A DNA stretch of 12,211 nt from Planctomycetota bacterium. Its GTDB lineage: Bacteria; Planctomycetota; Phycisphaerae; WQYP01; JAJZKY01. The DNA lies in NCBI GenBank assembly GCA_021803885.1, contig JAJZKY010000056.1, positions 1 to 12,211 on the forward strand, read 5' to 3'. A program made the position numbers and the translations under genes. The notes below the pieces were generated by a model. That model was not told the origin of the DNA, did not search any database, and worked only from the letters and a program-made list of their open reading frames with translations. Of the stretch, positions 1 to 8,400 are shown in pieces (the stretch's first letter is position 1; each line of letters begins with the position of its first letter).

Positions 1-125
1 CCGAAAGACAGATAGCGTCGGTCTGCGAAAACGAACCGAGTCATCACCCATTGAAATTGTTAAATTATATTTTAATATCCGTCTATAAATAAATACAGAA
101 ATTCAAGATGCTTTCAGATGGACAA
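1..125. other. AT-rich intergenic spacer downstream of flgH, possible start of a leftward gene
   Basis: This stretch follows the flgH stop codon and is strongly AT-rich at 57-100. Read leftwards it has a TATAAT hexamer (a perfect -10 box, but with no good -35 partner), followed by two ATG codons, at 51-49 and at 44-42, each open to the window edge. The second would give a peptide starting MTRFVFADRRYLSF. Neither has a convincing ribosome binding site. The three rightward frames all close between 13 and 92, so the tail of a rightward gene ending here cannot be excluded either. I see no strong terminator hairpin after flgH, only a 4-bp GAAA/TTTC stem. Confidence 0.3.
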
Positions 126-905
126 TCAGAACGGGACAATATCGTCCAGAACCTGCTGACCATATCGCGGTGATTGTTCACCGCTTACAATACCTCGGCC
201 GCCATACGAAATTCTGGCTTCCGCCAACTGATTGGATTGTATTGTATTATTTCCTGAAATGTCTTGTGGACGACAAATACCTGAAACAGTCAGAACGCGT
301 AGTTCGTGATTCACACGCATCTCTTGCCGGGCTACCACGACAAAATTACCATCTGGCAATACTTGCGTGATCTCGCCCGCTAAGGACAAAGAAACTGATT
401 CGTTTCGCTGAATTTGCCCGGTTCCGGTCGAGTTGCCTGCACTGGAAAGAGACACCAGACTCGATGGGTTTACCGATTTGCCCAGAACACGGGGAATCAG
501 ACTCTCCAGACCAAAAAGATTTGGTACGCCCAGGGATTCTGAGCCTGTACGTCCAAGTGTGGTCTGATCCTTCAAAGTTGCGGCATCGTTGATATTGATC
601 AAGATGGTGATGATGTCACCCACCTGCGAAGCTCGTTGATCCTTGAAGAAGGCACGCGCCCCACGGCGCCATAAGCTATCAGGTTCCGTTGGTGCTCGTC
701 TGAGCGGCGGCATCGGCATGCTCACCGGACGCCATGATGGTGCCTTTGTCGGATTCGTGATCGGCGTCATCGGCGGCGCATGGCCAACATAGGCAAGATT
801 GGAGAAGGTGCCGCAACCTTCGAGCAGGGATACAAGGCCGAAGGCTGCAAGCCGGAAGAGGTGTCGACGGCTTCCCGCGCAAACCATTTTGGAAAGCTCA
901 GCCAC
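126..905 (-). CDS. flgH: Flagellar basal-body L-ring lipoprotein FlgH
   Basis: FlgH forms the outer-membrane L-ring that lets the flagellar rod pass through the outer membrane. The 259-residue product begins with a basic stretch and a hydrophobic segment ending in L28-E29-G30-C31, a lipobox with an unusual Glu at -2, so Cys31 is the likely lipidated residue. The body matches the family well: SLWRRGARAFFKDQRA, then VGDIITILI, then RNESVSLSLAGEITQVLPDG, RPQDIS, and the C-terminal AEARISYGGRG with GQQVLDDIVPF at the end. Length is close to the usual 230-260. The start chosen is the GTG at 905, because AGGA lies four bases upstream; the ATG at 887 has no ribosome binding site. The start overlaps the end of flgA by 8 bp, suggesting translational coupling. 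It is the last gene of the leftward operon. Confidence 0.95.
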   Translation of the reverse strand: MAELSKMVCAGSRRHLFRLAAFGLVSLLEGCGTFSNLAYVGHAPPMTPITNPTKAPSWRPVSMPMPPLRRAPTEPDSLWRRGARAFFKDQRASQVGDIITILININDAATLKDQTTLGRTGSESLGVPNLFGLESLIPRVLGKSVNPSSLVSLSSAGNSTGTGQIQRNESVSLSLAGEITQVLPDGNFVVVARQEMRVNHELRVLTVSGICRPQDISGNNTIQSNQLAEARISYGGRGIVSGEQSPRYGQQVLDDIVPF

Positions 906-1896
906 TTTGTCCTACCATGCGGTTATAATAAGAAATTGTCCCGCTCTGAGGCATTGGGCGGCTGCCAGGGATGACGTGAGCGTGATTTTCACCGTCTATC
1001 ACAGCCTGTACCACCTCGTGTGAACTCGGATTCAGAACTGGAATCACGGCGCCTTTCGGACCAGCAGCCAGGGCAACGCCCTCGGCCGTTACTTCAAGGC
1101 CCGGCATTTCCACTGCGAGGTTTACTGTTGCTCCTCGGTTTACCATCATGACCTGCGCAACAACCCTTTTGCTGAGAGGGGTTCCGGCAGCAATCCGACG
1201 GTCAACCTGCATGCCCAGAGCATCCGCGGCTTGGGTTAATGTGCCTTGAGGCAGCGCAGCTCGGGCCACCCAAGACATCTTCACGTCGTTGATCGTGACG
1301 ATCTCTCCCGGTTCCAGGGTGCGGCGAGCGACAATTACGCGCTCTGCCTGTGCAGCGATACCTGAGAGCTCGAAGCTTTCCGGTTTCATTCCTCGGGCAT
1401 TTAGAAGAACAACGGCATCGAACTGCCCGTTCACTTGATCATAGCGAATATTGTTTACGACGACATGTGGTCTTGTTCCGGGTGGAACCATCGGCAAGTT
1501 GGTCGTACCGAGTTGCACAACGAAGTGGTTCGGTGCGTCTGCGCCCAACAACAGCGGGCGCAGTGCCCGGATGATGAAGGACGGCTTGACGGGAATGCCT
1601 GACCTCTCGATAACCACGGCGTTATCAGAGCCGTCGTCCTTCCATTTGAGGCCATATTGGTGTGCGATCGCTGCAAGTTGCGTACCGCCGACTTCGATTC
1701 TCTGGCCAGGCGCAGGAGCTGACCCCAGCACGTCCTTGGCATGCGAGCCTGCATCGTGGAAGAGATCCTGAAGTTCGACAACCGGACGATCTATTGAAAC
1801 GATCCCTCGAGGCGATGGTGCGGCCAGGGAGGTACGCGCGACGAGGCTGGCCATGATAGACATGACCATGACCGCATATCCGGTTGAACGAGGCAT
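898..1896 (-). CDS. flgA: Flagellar P-ring assembly chaperone FlgA
   Basis: FlgA is a periplasmic chaperone that helps FlgI assemble into the P-ring. The 332-residue protein has a Sec signal peptide (hydrophobic residues 8-20, likely cleavage near SLA-AP at 25-26). The N-terminal half is a divergent, alphaproteobacterial-type extension. The conserved part is a SAF-like module at about 186-247, with the pattern VARRTLEPGEIVT followed by DALGMQVDRRIAAGTPL, and a C-terminal beta domain at about 250-310 with VNRGATVNL, EGVALAAGPKG and VQAVIDG. The ATG at 1896 is preceded by GAGGA at a spacing of about seven bases. That site overlaps the flgG stop codon, and only 10 bp separate the two genes. The protein is longer than the enterobacterial form (about 220 residues), as is common in alphaproteobacteria. 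Confidence 0.93.
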   Translation of the reverse strand: MPRSTGYAVMVMSIMASLVARTSLAAPSPRGIVSIDRPVVELQDLFHDAGSHAKDVLGSAPAPGQRIEVGGTQLAAIAHQYGLKWKDDGSDNAVVIERSGIPVKPSFIIRALRPLLLGADAPNHFVVQLGTTNLPMVPPGTRPHVVVNNIRYDQVNGQFDAVVLLNARGMKPESFELSGIAAQAERVIVARRTLEPGEIVTINDVKMSWVARAALPQGTLTQAADALGMQVDRRIAAGTPLSKRVVAQVMMVNRGATVNLAVEMPGLEVTAEGVALAAGPKGAVIPVLNPSSHEVVQAVIDGENHAHVIPGSRPMPQSGTISYYNRMVGQSG

Positions 1897-1906
1897 TTTG
1901 CGATCC

Positions 1907-2689
1907 TCAGAGTTGTGTCAGTGTAGACAGCATCTGGTTTGTTGCGGTGACAACCTGGCTGTTCATGTCATAAGCCCGCTGGGCGGTTATGAGATCTGTG
2001 ACTTCGCTGACGACATTCACATTCGAATTCTCGACAAAGCCTTGCATGACTGTTCCGAAGCCCGGAGCGCTGGGAGCGCCTGTAACTGGATTTCCCGAGG
2101 CCGCAGTCTGCAGGAAGAGGTTACCGCCCTGCGCGGCGAGACCGGCATCGTTCGGGAAGACGGCGAGCTGCAACTGTCCCACCGTTTGCGGGGCCGTCTG
2201 GCCGGGGAGCGAAACCTGGACCTGACCTGAAGCATTGATGGTGACATTCGTTGCATTGGTCGGAATCTGGATGCCAGGCTGGACGACATAACCGTCTGCG
2301 GTAACGATCGTGCCGTTTGGCGACAGGCCGAACGTACCGTCGCGCGTATAGGCCGTCTGGCCGGAAGGAAGGGTGACCTGGAACCACCCATTACCGGAGA
2401 TCGCCATGTCAAGCGTGTTGTTCGTCTGCTGAAGGTTTCCCTGTTGGTCGATCCGGTAGATTGCAGCAGTCTTCACACCGAGGCCGATCTGGGTGCCGGA
2501 AGGAACGATCGTGCCCGCATCCGAACTGTTCGAGCCAGCGCGCCGCAGATCCTGATAGAGCAGGTCCTGGAAGGCGACTCGCTGGGCCTTGTAGCCCGTG
2601 GTCGTCATGTTTGCGATATTGTTGGAAATGACTTCCACATTGGTCTGCTGGGCCTGCATGCCCGTTGCCGCGATGTCGAGTGCGCGCAT
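1907..2689 (-). CDS. flgG: Flagellar distal rod protein FlgG
   Basis: FlgG builds the distal rod of the basal body, between the FlgF end of the proximal rod and the hook. The 260-residue product has the same length as the E. coli protein. It carries the N-terminal rod motif NNIANMTTTGYKAQR at 23-37, the FlgG-specific region near 41-72 with QDLLYQDLRRAGS and GTQIGLGV, the central domain with NGWFQV and YTRDGTFGLSPNG, and the C-terminal helix with ENSNVNVVSEVTDLITAQR. The frame is open 35 codons further upstream into flgF, but the start at 2689 (MRALDIAATGM) is the family start and has AGGAAAG five bases before it. It lies 28 bp after flgF. Confidence 0.96.
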   Translation of the reverse strand: MRALDIAATGMQAQQTNVEVISNNIANMTTTGYKAQRVAFQDLLYQDLRRAGSNSSDAGTIVPSGTQIGLGVKTAAIYRIDQQGNLQQTNNTLDMAISGNGWFQVTLPSGQTAYTRDGTFGLSPNGTIVTADGYVVQPGIQIPTNATNVTINASGQVQVSLPGQTAPQTVGQLQLAVFPNDAGLAAQGGNLFLQTAASGNPVTGAPSAPGFGTVMQGFVENSNVNVVSEVTDLITAQRAYDMNSQVVTATNQMLSTLTQL

Positions 2690-2717
2690 TCTTGCTTTCC
2701 TGTCGGGGGAGTGGGTA

Positions 2718-3461
2718 TCAGCTGGTCGTCGCACCCAGAATCTGGGAGATGGCGGTCTGGCTACGGTTCTTCTCGGAAGCGAGGAACTGGGCAAGCATCT
2801 CGTAGTTCCGGCTGGCCTGGATCATGTTGGTGATCTCGACAACCGGTTGGACATTGGATTCTTCGATGGCCCCCTGCACGATCTGTGGATTGGGATCGGG
2901 AATCGGGGTTGTCGAGGCCTTGAAGAGATTTCCGCCTTGCGCTGTCAGCGACTGCTGATCGGGGACGGTCACGACGCCGACCTGCCCGATAATGCCTTGT
3001 GGTGTGCTGATCGTACCGTCGGCAGCAATTGTCAGAGTGCCGCTCTGCGGTGGTACGGTGATGGGTTGGCCGTTCGTGCTGAGCAGACTGTATCCGTTGG
3101 CGTTGGCGATTGTGCCATCCGGCATCAGGTTGAACTGTCCGTCTCTGGTCAGGCGGGGGCCGTTCGGGGTCTGCACAGTGAAATAGCCGCCGCCGGGCAG
3201 AGCCAGGTCGAGAGCGTTACCTGTGTTGCGGATCGCGCCTGGCCGTTCATCACGCCAGGTCCCGTTCGATTGTGTGTAGGCAAGCGTCGATCCGCCGGGA
3301 GGCGCTGTCACATTGCGCATGTGATCAAGCCAGGTCGTAGAGGCGAGATGCATCGACTCGTAGCCGGGCGTCGAGACGTTGGCGATGTTGTTCGCGATCA
3401 CGTCGACATTGCGCGATGCCGTGAGCATGCGCGAAAGAATGATCGTGCTGGTGTTTTGCAT
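2718..3461 (-). CDS. flgF: Flagellar proximal rod protein FlgF
   Basis: FlgF is the proximal rod protein that links the inner rod to FlgG. The 247-residue protein has the N-terminal rod signature ANNIANVSTPGYES at about 23-36, a central D1-like region with GYFTVQTPNGPRLTRDGQF, and the C-terminal helix with ESNVQPVVEITNMIQASRNYE. The start at 3461 has AGGA four bases upstream (AGGACAGG then ATG). It is the first gene of the leftward operon flgF-flgG-flgA-flgH. Its upstream region (3462-3629) now also contains the promoter of the rightward SOS cassette, and a CtrA-like site lies 64 bp before its start codon. FlgG is its closest paralogue, but FlgG's specific insertion after the N-terminal motif is missing here, which supports FlgF. 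Confidence 0.94.
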   Translation of the reverse strand: MQNTSTIILSRMLTASRNVDVIANNIANVSTPGYESMHLASTTWLDHMRNVTAPPGGSTLAYTQSNGTWRDERPGAIRNTGNALDLALPGGGYFTVQTPNGPRLTRDGQFNLMPDGTIANANGYSLLSTNGQPITVPPQSGTLTIAADGTISTPQGIIGQVGVVTVPDQQSLTAQGGNLFKASTTPIPDPNPQIVQGAIEESNVQPVVEITNMIQASRNYEMLAQFLASEKNRSQTAISQILGATTS

Positions 3462-3525
3462 CCTGTCCTGTCACCCTTTTGGGACATCACGAGCGGTCGT
3501 GCATGGCGAGAATGGCGCTGAAAGC

Positions 3526-3540
3526 TTAATGAACCGCTAA
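3526..3540 (-). promoter_or_regulatory. CtrA-like box upstream of flgF
   Basis: Read towards flgF the site is TTAG-N7-TTAA (TTAGCGGTTCATTAA), matching seven of eight bases of the CtrA consensus TTAA-N7-TTAA known from Caulobacter. It sits 64 bp before the flgF start. The inner part TTCATTAA is identical to the site before fliL at 8579-8593. Assignment to CtrA is inferred from the pattern and from known CtrA control of early flagellar operons; no -10 box could be placed with confidence. Confidence 0.5.
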
Positions 3541-3542
3541 GC

Positions 3543-3559
3543 GGCGGAATAAATTCGCC
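3543..3559. repeat. Short interrupted palindrome between the two divergent promoters
   Basis: GGC(G)GAAT-AA-ATTCGCC pairs over seven base pairs with one bulged G and a two-base centre. A symmetric element this tight is more like a protein-binding operator than an RNA hairpin. It lies between the flgF control site and the imuA promoter. It could be chance. Confidence 0.25.
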
Positions 3560-3582
3560 CAGCCGCCATCGCGATACCCGGA

Positions 3583-3610
3583 TTGACGCCGCCCTAAAAA
3601 AGAACAAAAT
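3583..3610 (+). promoter_or_regulatory. Candidate sigma-70-type promoter of imuA-imuB-dnaE2
   Basis: TTGACG at 3583-3588 is a good -35 element. CAAAAT at 3605-3610, 16 bases further on, is a weak -10 element. The -10 falls inside the LexA box, which would explain repression by promoter occlusion. The -10 is far from TATAAT, so this is a tentative placement. Confidence 0.45.
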
Positions 3611-3616
3611 AAGAAC
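3602..3616. promoter_or_regulatory. LexA (SOS) box, direct-repeat type
   Basis: GAAC at 3602-3605 and GAAC at 3613-3616 are separated by exactly seven bases (AAAATAA). On the minus strand this reads GTTC-N7-GTTC, the direct-repeat SOS box established for alphaproteobacterial LexA. It ends 13 bases before the imuA start codon and directly abuts the ribosome binding site AAAGGA (3617-3622), so bound LexA would block transcription start. The known SOS control of imuA-imuB-dnaE2 in related bacteria agrees with this. Confidence 0.85.
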
Positions 3617-3629
3617 AAAGGACAAGATC

Positions 3630-4226
3630 ATGACCAGTGTGGCGCTCTTTTCCGGTCTGCAGTCCCCGGAGATCCGACCGGGGACTGTGCATGAAATCGG
3701 CGGCGATCAATCCATCGTGAGTTTCGCGGCCCTGCTGCTCGGCCGCACGCGGGGGGCGCCGATCTGCTGGGTCGGCAGTTCGATCGATCTCTACCCGCCA
3801 GGGCTTGCCGGGCTGGCGCTCGATCCCGGCCGGCTCGTCATGGCCGAGGCGGAGCGGGAGGAGGACCGACTGGCGCTGCTCGAAACCGCCCTGGCCGGCG
3901 GCCTACATGCGGCCGGGCCGGTGGCGCGGATCTCCCGCCTCGCAGTGCGCCGCCTCGCGCTGGCGGCACGGCGGGGCCAGGCTGTCGGGCTGGTGCTGAA
4001 TATGGGAAAGGCAAGTGACTCTAATGCGTTCGCGACGAGATGGCGGATTGGCGCAGAACCCTCGGGGCCGGATGGCGCGCGGCGCTGGCGAGCCGAGCTG
4101 CTGCATGCGCACGGCGTGCCGCCGGGCTCCTTCGGCCTAGAGCTGGGCCATGACGGCGCGACGTATGCTTTCGATCTGGCTGGCGGCGGGACTGCCCGCC
4201 AGCAACCTCTCAGACACGCCGGCTGA
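3630..4226 (+). CDS. imuA: SOS mutagenesis protein ImuA (RecA-like)
   Basis: ImuA is a RecA-like accessory factor of the ImuA-ImuB-DnaE2 translesion synthesis machinery. The 198-residue product has the usual sequence landmarks: HEIGG at 21-25, ICWVGSSIDLYPPGLAGLALDPGRLV at about 45-70 (the family pattern of a hydrophobic strand, LY.PGL and LDP.R), the RRLALAAR helix at 107-114, and TRWRIGAEPSG at 136-146. No Walker A (GxxxxGK[ST]) is seen. This is at the short end for the family. The ATG at 3630 has AAAGGA at seven bases spacing. The 3' end overlaps imuB by 77 bp. Its G+C content rises sharply compared with the flagellar genes on the left, apart from a less GC-rich patch around 4000-4035. Confidence 0.88.
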   Translation: MTSVALFSGLQSPEIRPGTVHEIGGDQSIVSFAALLLGRTRGAPICWVGSSIDLYPPGLAGLALDPGRLVMAEAEREEDRLALLETALAGGLHAAGPVARISRLAVRRLALAARRGQAVGLVLNMGKASDSNAFATRWRIGAEPSGPDGARRWRAELLHAHGVPPGSFGLELGHDGATYAFDLAGGGTARQQPLRHAG

Positions 4227-5451
4227 GCAGGCCCTCGCGCGGCTCGCACTGCGCTGCCAGGCCTTCACGCCACTGGTGGCGCTGGACCCGCCGGACGGTC
4301 TTCTGCTCGACATCACCGGCTGTGCCCATCTCTTTGGCGGCGAGGCGCAGCTGTGCGCGCGGATCGGCGCCATGCTGCCCGGTGCCCTTTTGGCGATCGG
4401 CGCCACCGCAGCGGCGGCACGGGCGCTGGCGCGGCACGGCATGACGGCGGGCGCCAGACTCGACGATCTGCCGGTGACAGCACTCGGGCTGGACGCGCCG
4501 GTGGCGCGGCGACTGCACCGGCTGGGCATCAGACGGATCGATGCGCTGGCGCGCCTCTCGCGCGGCGAGATCCGGGCCGGTTTCGGGGAAGACCTGCTGC
4601 TCAGGCTCGACCGGCTGCACGGACGGGTCGCGGAGCCGCTGCATTTCCTGCCGCCGCCGGCCGCGTGGCGCGAGGCTGAATCACATCACGACCCCTTGCT
4701 GACGGCCGAACAGCTCCGCGCGGCGCTCACACGGCTCGTCATCCGGCTCTGCGACAGGCTGGAGGCAGCCGAATGCGGGCTGACGGTTTTGCGGGTCAGG
4801 TTCCGGCGGGTCGATGCGCGGGTGATCGGGGAGACGATCGGCTTCGCCGCCCCCGCCCGCGATGCGCCGCATATCTGTCGGCTACTGGCCGAGCTTCTGA
4901 ACCGGGTCGATCCGGGATTCGGCGTGGAAGGCCTGGAGATCGAGGGGGAGGTGGCGTCGCTGCCGGCCGGGCAGCCGGAGCTGGGCGGCGCTGTGCGGCC
5001 GGATCACGCCCGCACCTTCGACCTGATGGCCGGCCGGGCCCGGCTGTCGCGGCTGGCGCCGGTGGCGAGCCATGTGCCGGAGCGCGCGATGCGCCGGATT
5101 CCGGTAACGGAGCCGCCGCCAGGCTGGCCACCCGCCGGGCATCCGCGGCCGGTCCGGCTGTTCGTCCGGCCCGAGCGGATCGAGGTGATCGCGCCGGTAC
5201 CCGACGATCCGCCGCGGCTGATGCGATGGCGCGGAGCGAGCCATCGCATCGCCCGCGCCACCGGGCCGGAGCGGATCGCGCGGGAGTGGTGGCGGCACGA
5301 ACCGCGCGAGGCCGCCGGCTGCGCCGAGGCAGAGATGCTGCGCGACTATTATGCGATCGAGGATGAGACGGGGCGCCGCTTCTGGGTGTTCCGCGCCGGG
5401 CTGCATGGCGGGGCGCGGCCGCCGCGATGGTTCATCCACGGGGTGTTCTGA
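4150..5451 (+). CDS. imuB: Y-family-like DNA polymerase protein ImuB (catalytically inactive adaptor)
   Basis: ImuB resembles Y-family polymerases but lacks their catalytic acids; it bridges DnaE2, ImuA and the beta clamp. In this 433-residue protein I see the N-terminal strand RRMLSIWL (4-11), FTPLVALDPPDGLLLDITGC (39-58, in place of the catalytic SIDE region), a helix-hairpin-helix/thumb region at about 107-160, a little-finger-like region with VDPGFGVEGLEIE, SHVPERA, and the ImuB C-terminal domain at 333-433 ending RWFIHGVF. Only about 40 residues separate LSIWL from LLLDITG. I would expect 80-90 with a segment like AVDAAAARLGLRPGM between them, so this part looks deleted. The clamp motif, usually like Q-x-D-L-F, is Q275-P-E-L-G. 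The start at 4150 lies within imuA; the ATG at 4165 is an alternative, and neither has a good ribosome binding site, so coupling is likely. Confidence 0.9.
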   Translation: MTARRMLSIWLAAGLPASNLSDTPAEQALARLALRCQAFTPLVALDPPDGLLLDITGCAHLFGGEAQLCARIGAMLPGALLAIGATAAAARALARHGMTAGARLDDLPVTALGLDAPVARRLHRLGIRRIDALARLSRGEIRAGFGEDLLLRLDRLHGRVAEPLHFLPPPAAWREAESHHDPLLTAEQLRAALTRLVIRLCDRLEAAECGLTVLRVRFRRVDARVIGETIGFAAPARDAPHICRLLAELLNRVDPGFGVEGLEIEGEVASLPAGQPELGGAVRPDHARTFDLMAGRARLSRLAPVASHVPERAMRRIPVTEPPPGWPPAGHPRPVRLFVRPERIEVIAPVPDDPPRLMRWRGASHRIARATGPERIAREWWRHEPREAAGCAEAEMLRDYYAIEDETGRRFWVFRAGLHGGARPPRWFIHGVF

Positions 5452-8400
5452 TGCCCGCCTACGCCGAACTCGCCGCCGCCAGCGCGTTCAGCTTCCTCGA
5501 AGGTGCGTCGCACCCGCAGGAACTGGTCGACCAGGCACTTTATCTTGGCCATGCGGCGCTGGGCATCGCGGACCGGAACACGGTCGCCGGCGTGGTGCGC
5601 GCGCATGTCGCGGCGAAGCAAGGCGGGCTGCGGCTGCTGGTCGGCAGCAGGCTGGGCTTCGAGGATGGCCCTGACGTCATCGCCTATCCGCGCGACCGCG
5701 AGGGCTGGGGGCGGCTCTGCCGGCTGCTCAGCCTCGGCAAGGGGCGGGCGGCGAAAGGCGGCTGCCGCCTTCGCCTCGATGATCTGGAGGACCACGCGGC
5801 CGGGATGGCGCTGATCGTGATGCCGCCGCCCTGGCCCGATGCCGCCTTCGCCGCCAGCCTCGACCGCATATCGGGCTTCGGCGCCCCGGTCTGGCTCGGG
5901 GCGGCGCGCCGCTATGCGCCGGACGACGCCGCGCGGCTGGAGGCGCTCGCCGCGCTGGCCGGACGGCGGCGGCGGCTGGTGGCGGTGAACGACGTTCTGT
6001 ATCACGCGCCGTCCCGCCGGCCGTTGCAGGACGTGATGCGTTGCATCCGCCATGGCTGCACGATCGCCGAAGCCGGCTTGCGCCTTGAGCCGCATGGCGA
6101 GCGGTATCTCAAGCCGGCGGACGAGATGGCACGGCTGTTCCGCGGCCATGAGGCGGCGATCGCGGCGCAGGCAGAGATTCTGGATGCGGTCGGCTTCACG
6201 CTCGGCGACATACGCTACGAATATCCCGACGAGCCGGTGCCGCCCGGCAGGACGCCCGATGCGCATCTCGCCGACCTCGCCTGGGCGGGGGCGGCGATCC
6301 GCTATCCCGGCGGCGTGCCGGTGGCGATCGCGGCGACGATCCGTCGCGAGCTCGACCTGATCGCCCGGCTCGGTTACGCGCGCTATTTCCTGACCGTGAA
6401 CGATATCGTCGGCTTTGCCCGGCGACAGGGGATCCTCTGCCAGGGGCGCGGGTCGGCGGCGAATTCGGCGGTCTGCTACGCGCTCGGCATCACCGCGGTC
6501 GATCCCGCCGAGATCGACCTGCTGTTCGAGCGCTTCGTCTCGGCCGAGCGGGGCGAGCCGCCGGATATCGACGTCGATTTCGAGCATGAGCGGCGCGAGG
6601 AGGTGATTCAGTATATTTATGGCCGCTACGGCCGCGAGCGGGCGGCAATCGCGGCAACGGTGATCCACTACCGGCCGCGCAGCGCGATCCGCGATGTCGG
6701 CAAGGCGCTCGGCCTCGACGCAGCGACGATCGAGACGCTGGCGGCGCAGAGCTGGAATCCGGGCGATGCGCTGTGGTCCGATGCCCGGCTGCGCGAGGCC
6801 GGGCTCGATCCGGCCGCGCCGGACCTGCGGCGCGCCATCGGCCTCGCGCGCGAGCTGGTCGACCTGCCGCGGCACCTGTCCCAGCATGTCGGCGGGTTCG
6901 TGCTGACGCGCACCCGGCTCGACGAGATCGTGCCGGTCGGCCCGGCCGCCATGCCGGGGCGCAGCTTCATCGAATGGGACAAGGACGATATCGACGCGCT
7001 AAAGCTGATGAAGGTCGACGTGCTGGCGCTGGGCATGCTCACCTGCATCCGCAAGTGCTTCGCCATGCTGGGCATCGCCGATCTGGCCGACGTGCCGCGC
7101 GAGGACCCGCGCGTTTACGACATGCTGAGCCGGGGAGATGCGCTCGGCGTGTTCCAGGTGGAAAGCCGGGCGCAGATGAACATGCTGCCGCGGCTGCGGC
7201 CGCGCGCCTTCTACGACCTGGTGATCGAGGTCGCGATCGTCCGGCCGGGGCCGATCCAGGGGGATATGGTGCATCCGTATCTGCGGCGGCGGAACGGGCT
7301 GGAAGCGCCGGACATGCCCTCGCCCGCCCTGCGCTCCGTCCTCGGCAAGACGCTCGGCGTGCCGCTATTCCAGGAACAGGCGATGCGGATCGCCATCGAG
7401 GCGGCAGGCTTCACGCCCGGCGAAGCCAACGAACTGCGCCGCGCCATGGCGACCTTCCGCAGTCCCGGCACGATCGAGCAGTTCTTCAACAGGATGATCG
7501 AGGGCATGATCGCGAGCGGCCATGAGCGCGATTTCGCGGAACGCTGCTTCCGCCAGATCGAGGGCTTCGGCACCTACGGCTTTCCCGAAAGCCATGCCGC
7601 GAGCTTCGCGCACCTGGTCTATGTCTCAGCATGGCTGAAATGCTACCACCCGGCGGAATTCGCCGCTGCCCTGCTGAACTCCCAGCCGATGGGGTTCTAT
7701 CAGCCGGCGCAGATCGTGCGCGATGCACGCGAACATGGCATCGCCGTCCGCGCCGCCGATGTAGCGGCGAGTTCGTGGGACTGCACGGTGGAAAGCGGGG
7801 CGCTGCGGCTCGGCCTGCGCATGATCAGGGGCTTCAGGGCGGACTGGGCCGCACGGATCGACGCCCTGCGGGCGGAGGGCCGAATCTGCCTGCCCGCGCT
7901 GGCATCGCTGCCGACAGCCGCGCTCGAAGCGCTTGCCGAGGCCGGCGCCCTGCGATCTCTGGGCATGGACCGGCGTACCGCGCTCTGGCAGGCCGGCCTT
8001 GTGGAACCGCCGGCCTCTTTCCCCCTGCTGTCGCTGGCTGCGCCGCCGCGCGGAACCCCAGACCTGCCGGCGATGCGACCCGAGGACCACGTGGCCGCCG
8101 ATTATCGTGCCACCGGGCTGTCGCTGCGCGCACATCCGATGGGCTTGCTACGCGGCCACCCCAGGCTTGAGGGGATGATGACCTGCCAGGCCGTTACGGC
8201 CTTCGCCGCCGATGGCAGCATCGTCGATCTCGCCGGGATCGTCACCATCCGCCAGCGGCCCGGGAGCGCACGGGGAACGGTTTTCATTACGATCGAGGAC
8301 GAAACGGGGATCGCCAATCTGATTGTCCGGCCGGCCCTGGTCGAAAGCCTGCGGACACAGGTGATCGGCGCATCGCTGCTCGGCGCGCGCGGACGGGTGC

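Noticed and set aside
2598..3521. A 307-codon open frame on the plus strand opposite flgG and flgF
   Set aside because: It is a shadow of the two rod genes, has no recognisable domain, and would cross the flgF upstream region.
3462..3629. Sigma-54 or sigma-28 type flagellar promoters before flgF
   Set aside because: I looked for TGGCAC-N5-TTGC and TAAA-N15-GCCGATAA patterns on the minus strand and found no convincing match.
3398..3631. A short minus-strand frame with a hydrophobic N-terminus upstream of flgF
   Set aside because: It starts at the imuA start codon, spans the LexA box and the CtrA-like site and overlaps flgF in another frame. The hydrophobic run comes from the A/T-rich promoter sequence.
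5349..6887. A 512-codon open frame on the minus strand across imuB and dnaE2
   Set aside because: It is antisense to two clearly recognisable genes, lies in very GC-rich DNA where stop codons are rare, and its product is a low-complexity Arg/Ala/Pro-rich chain with no known domain.
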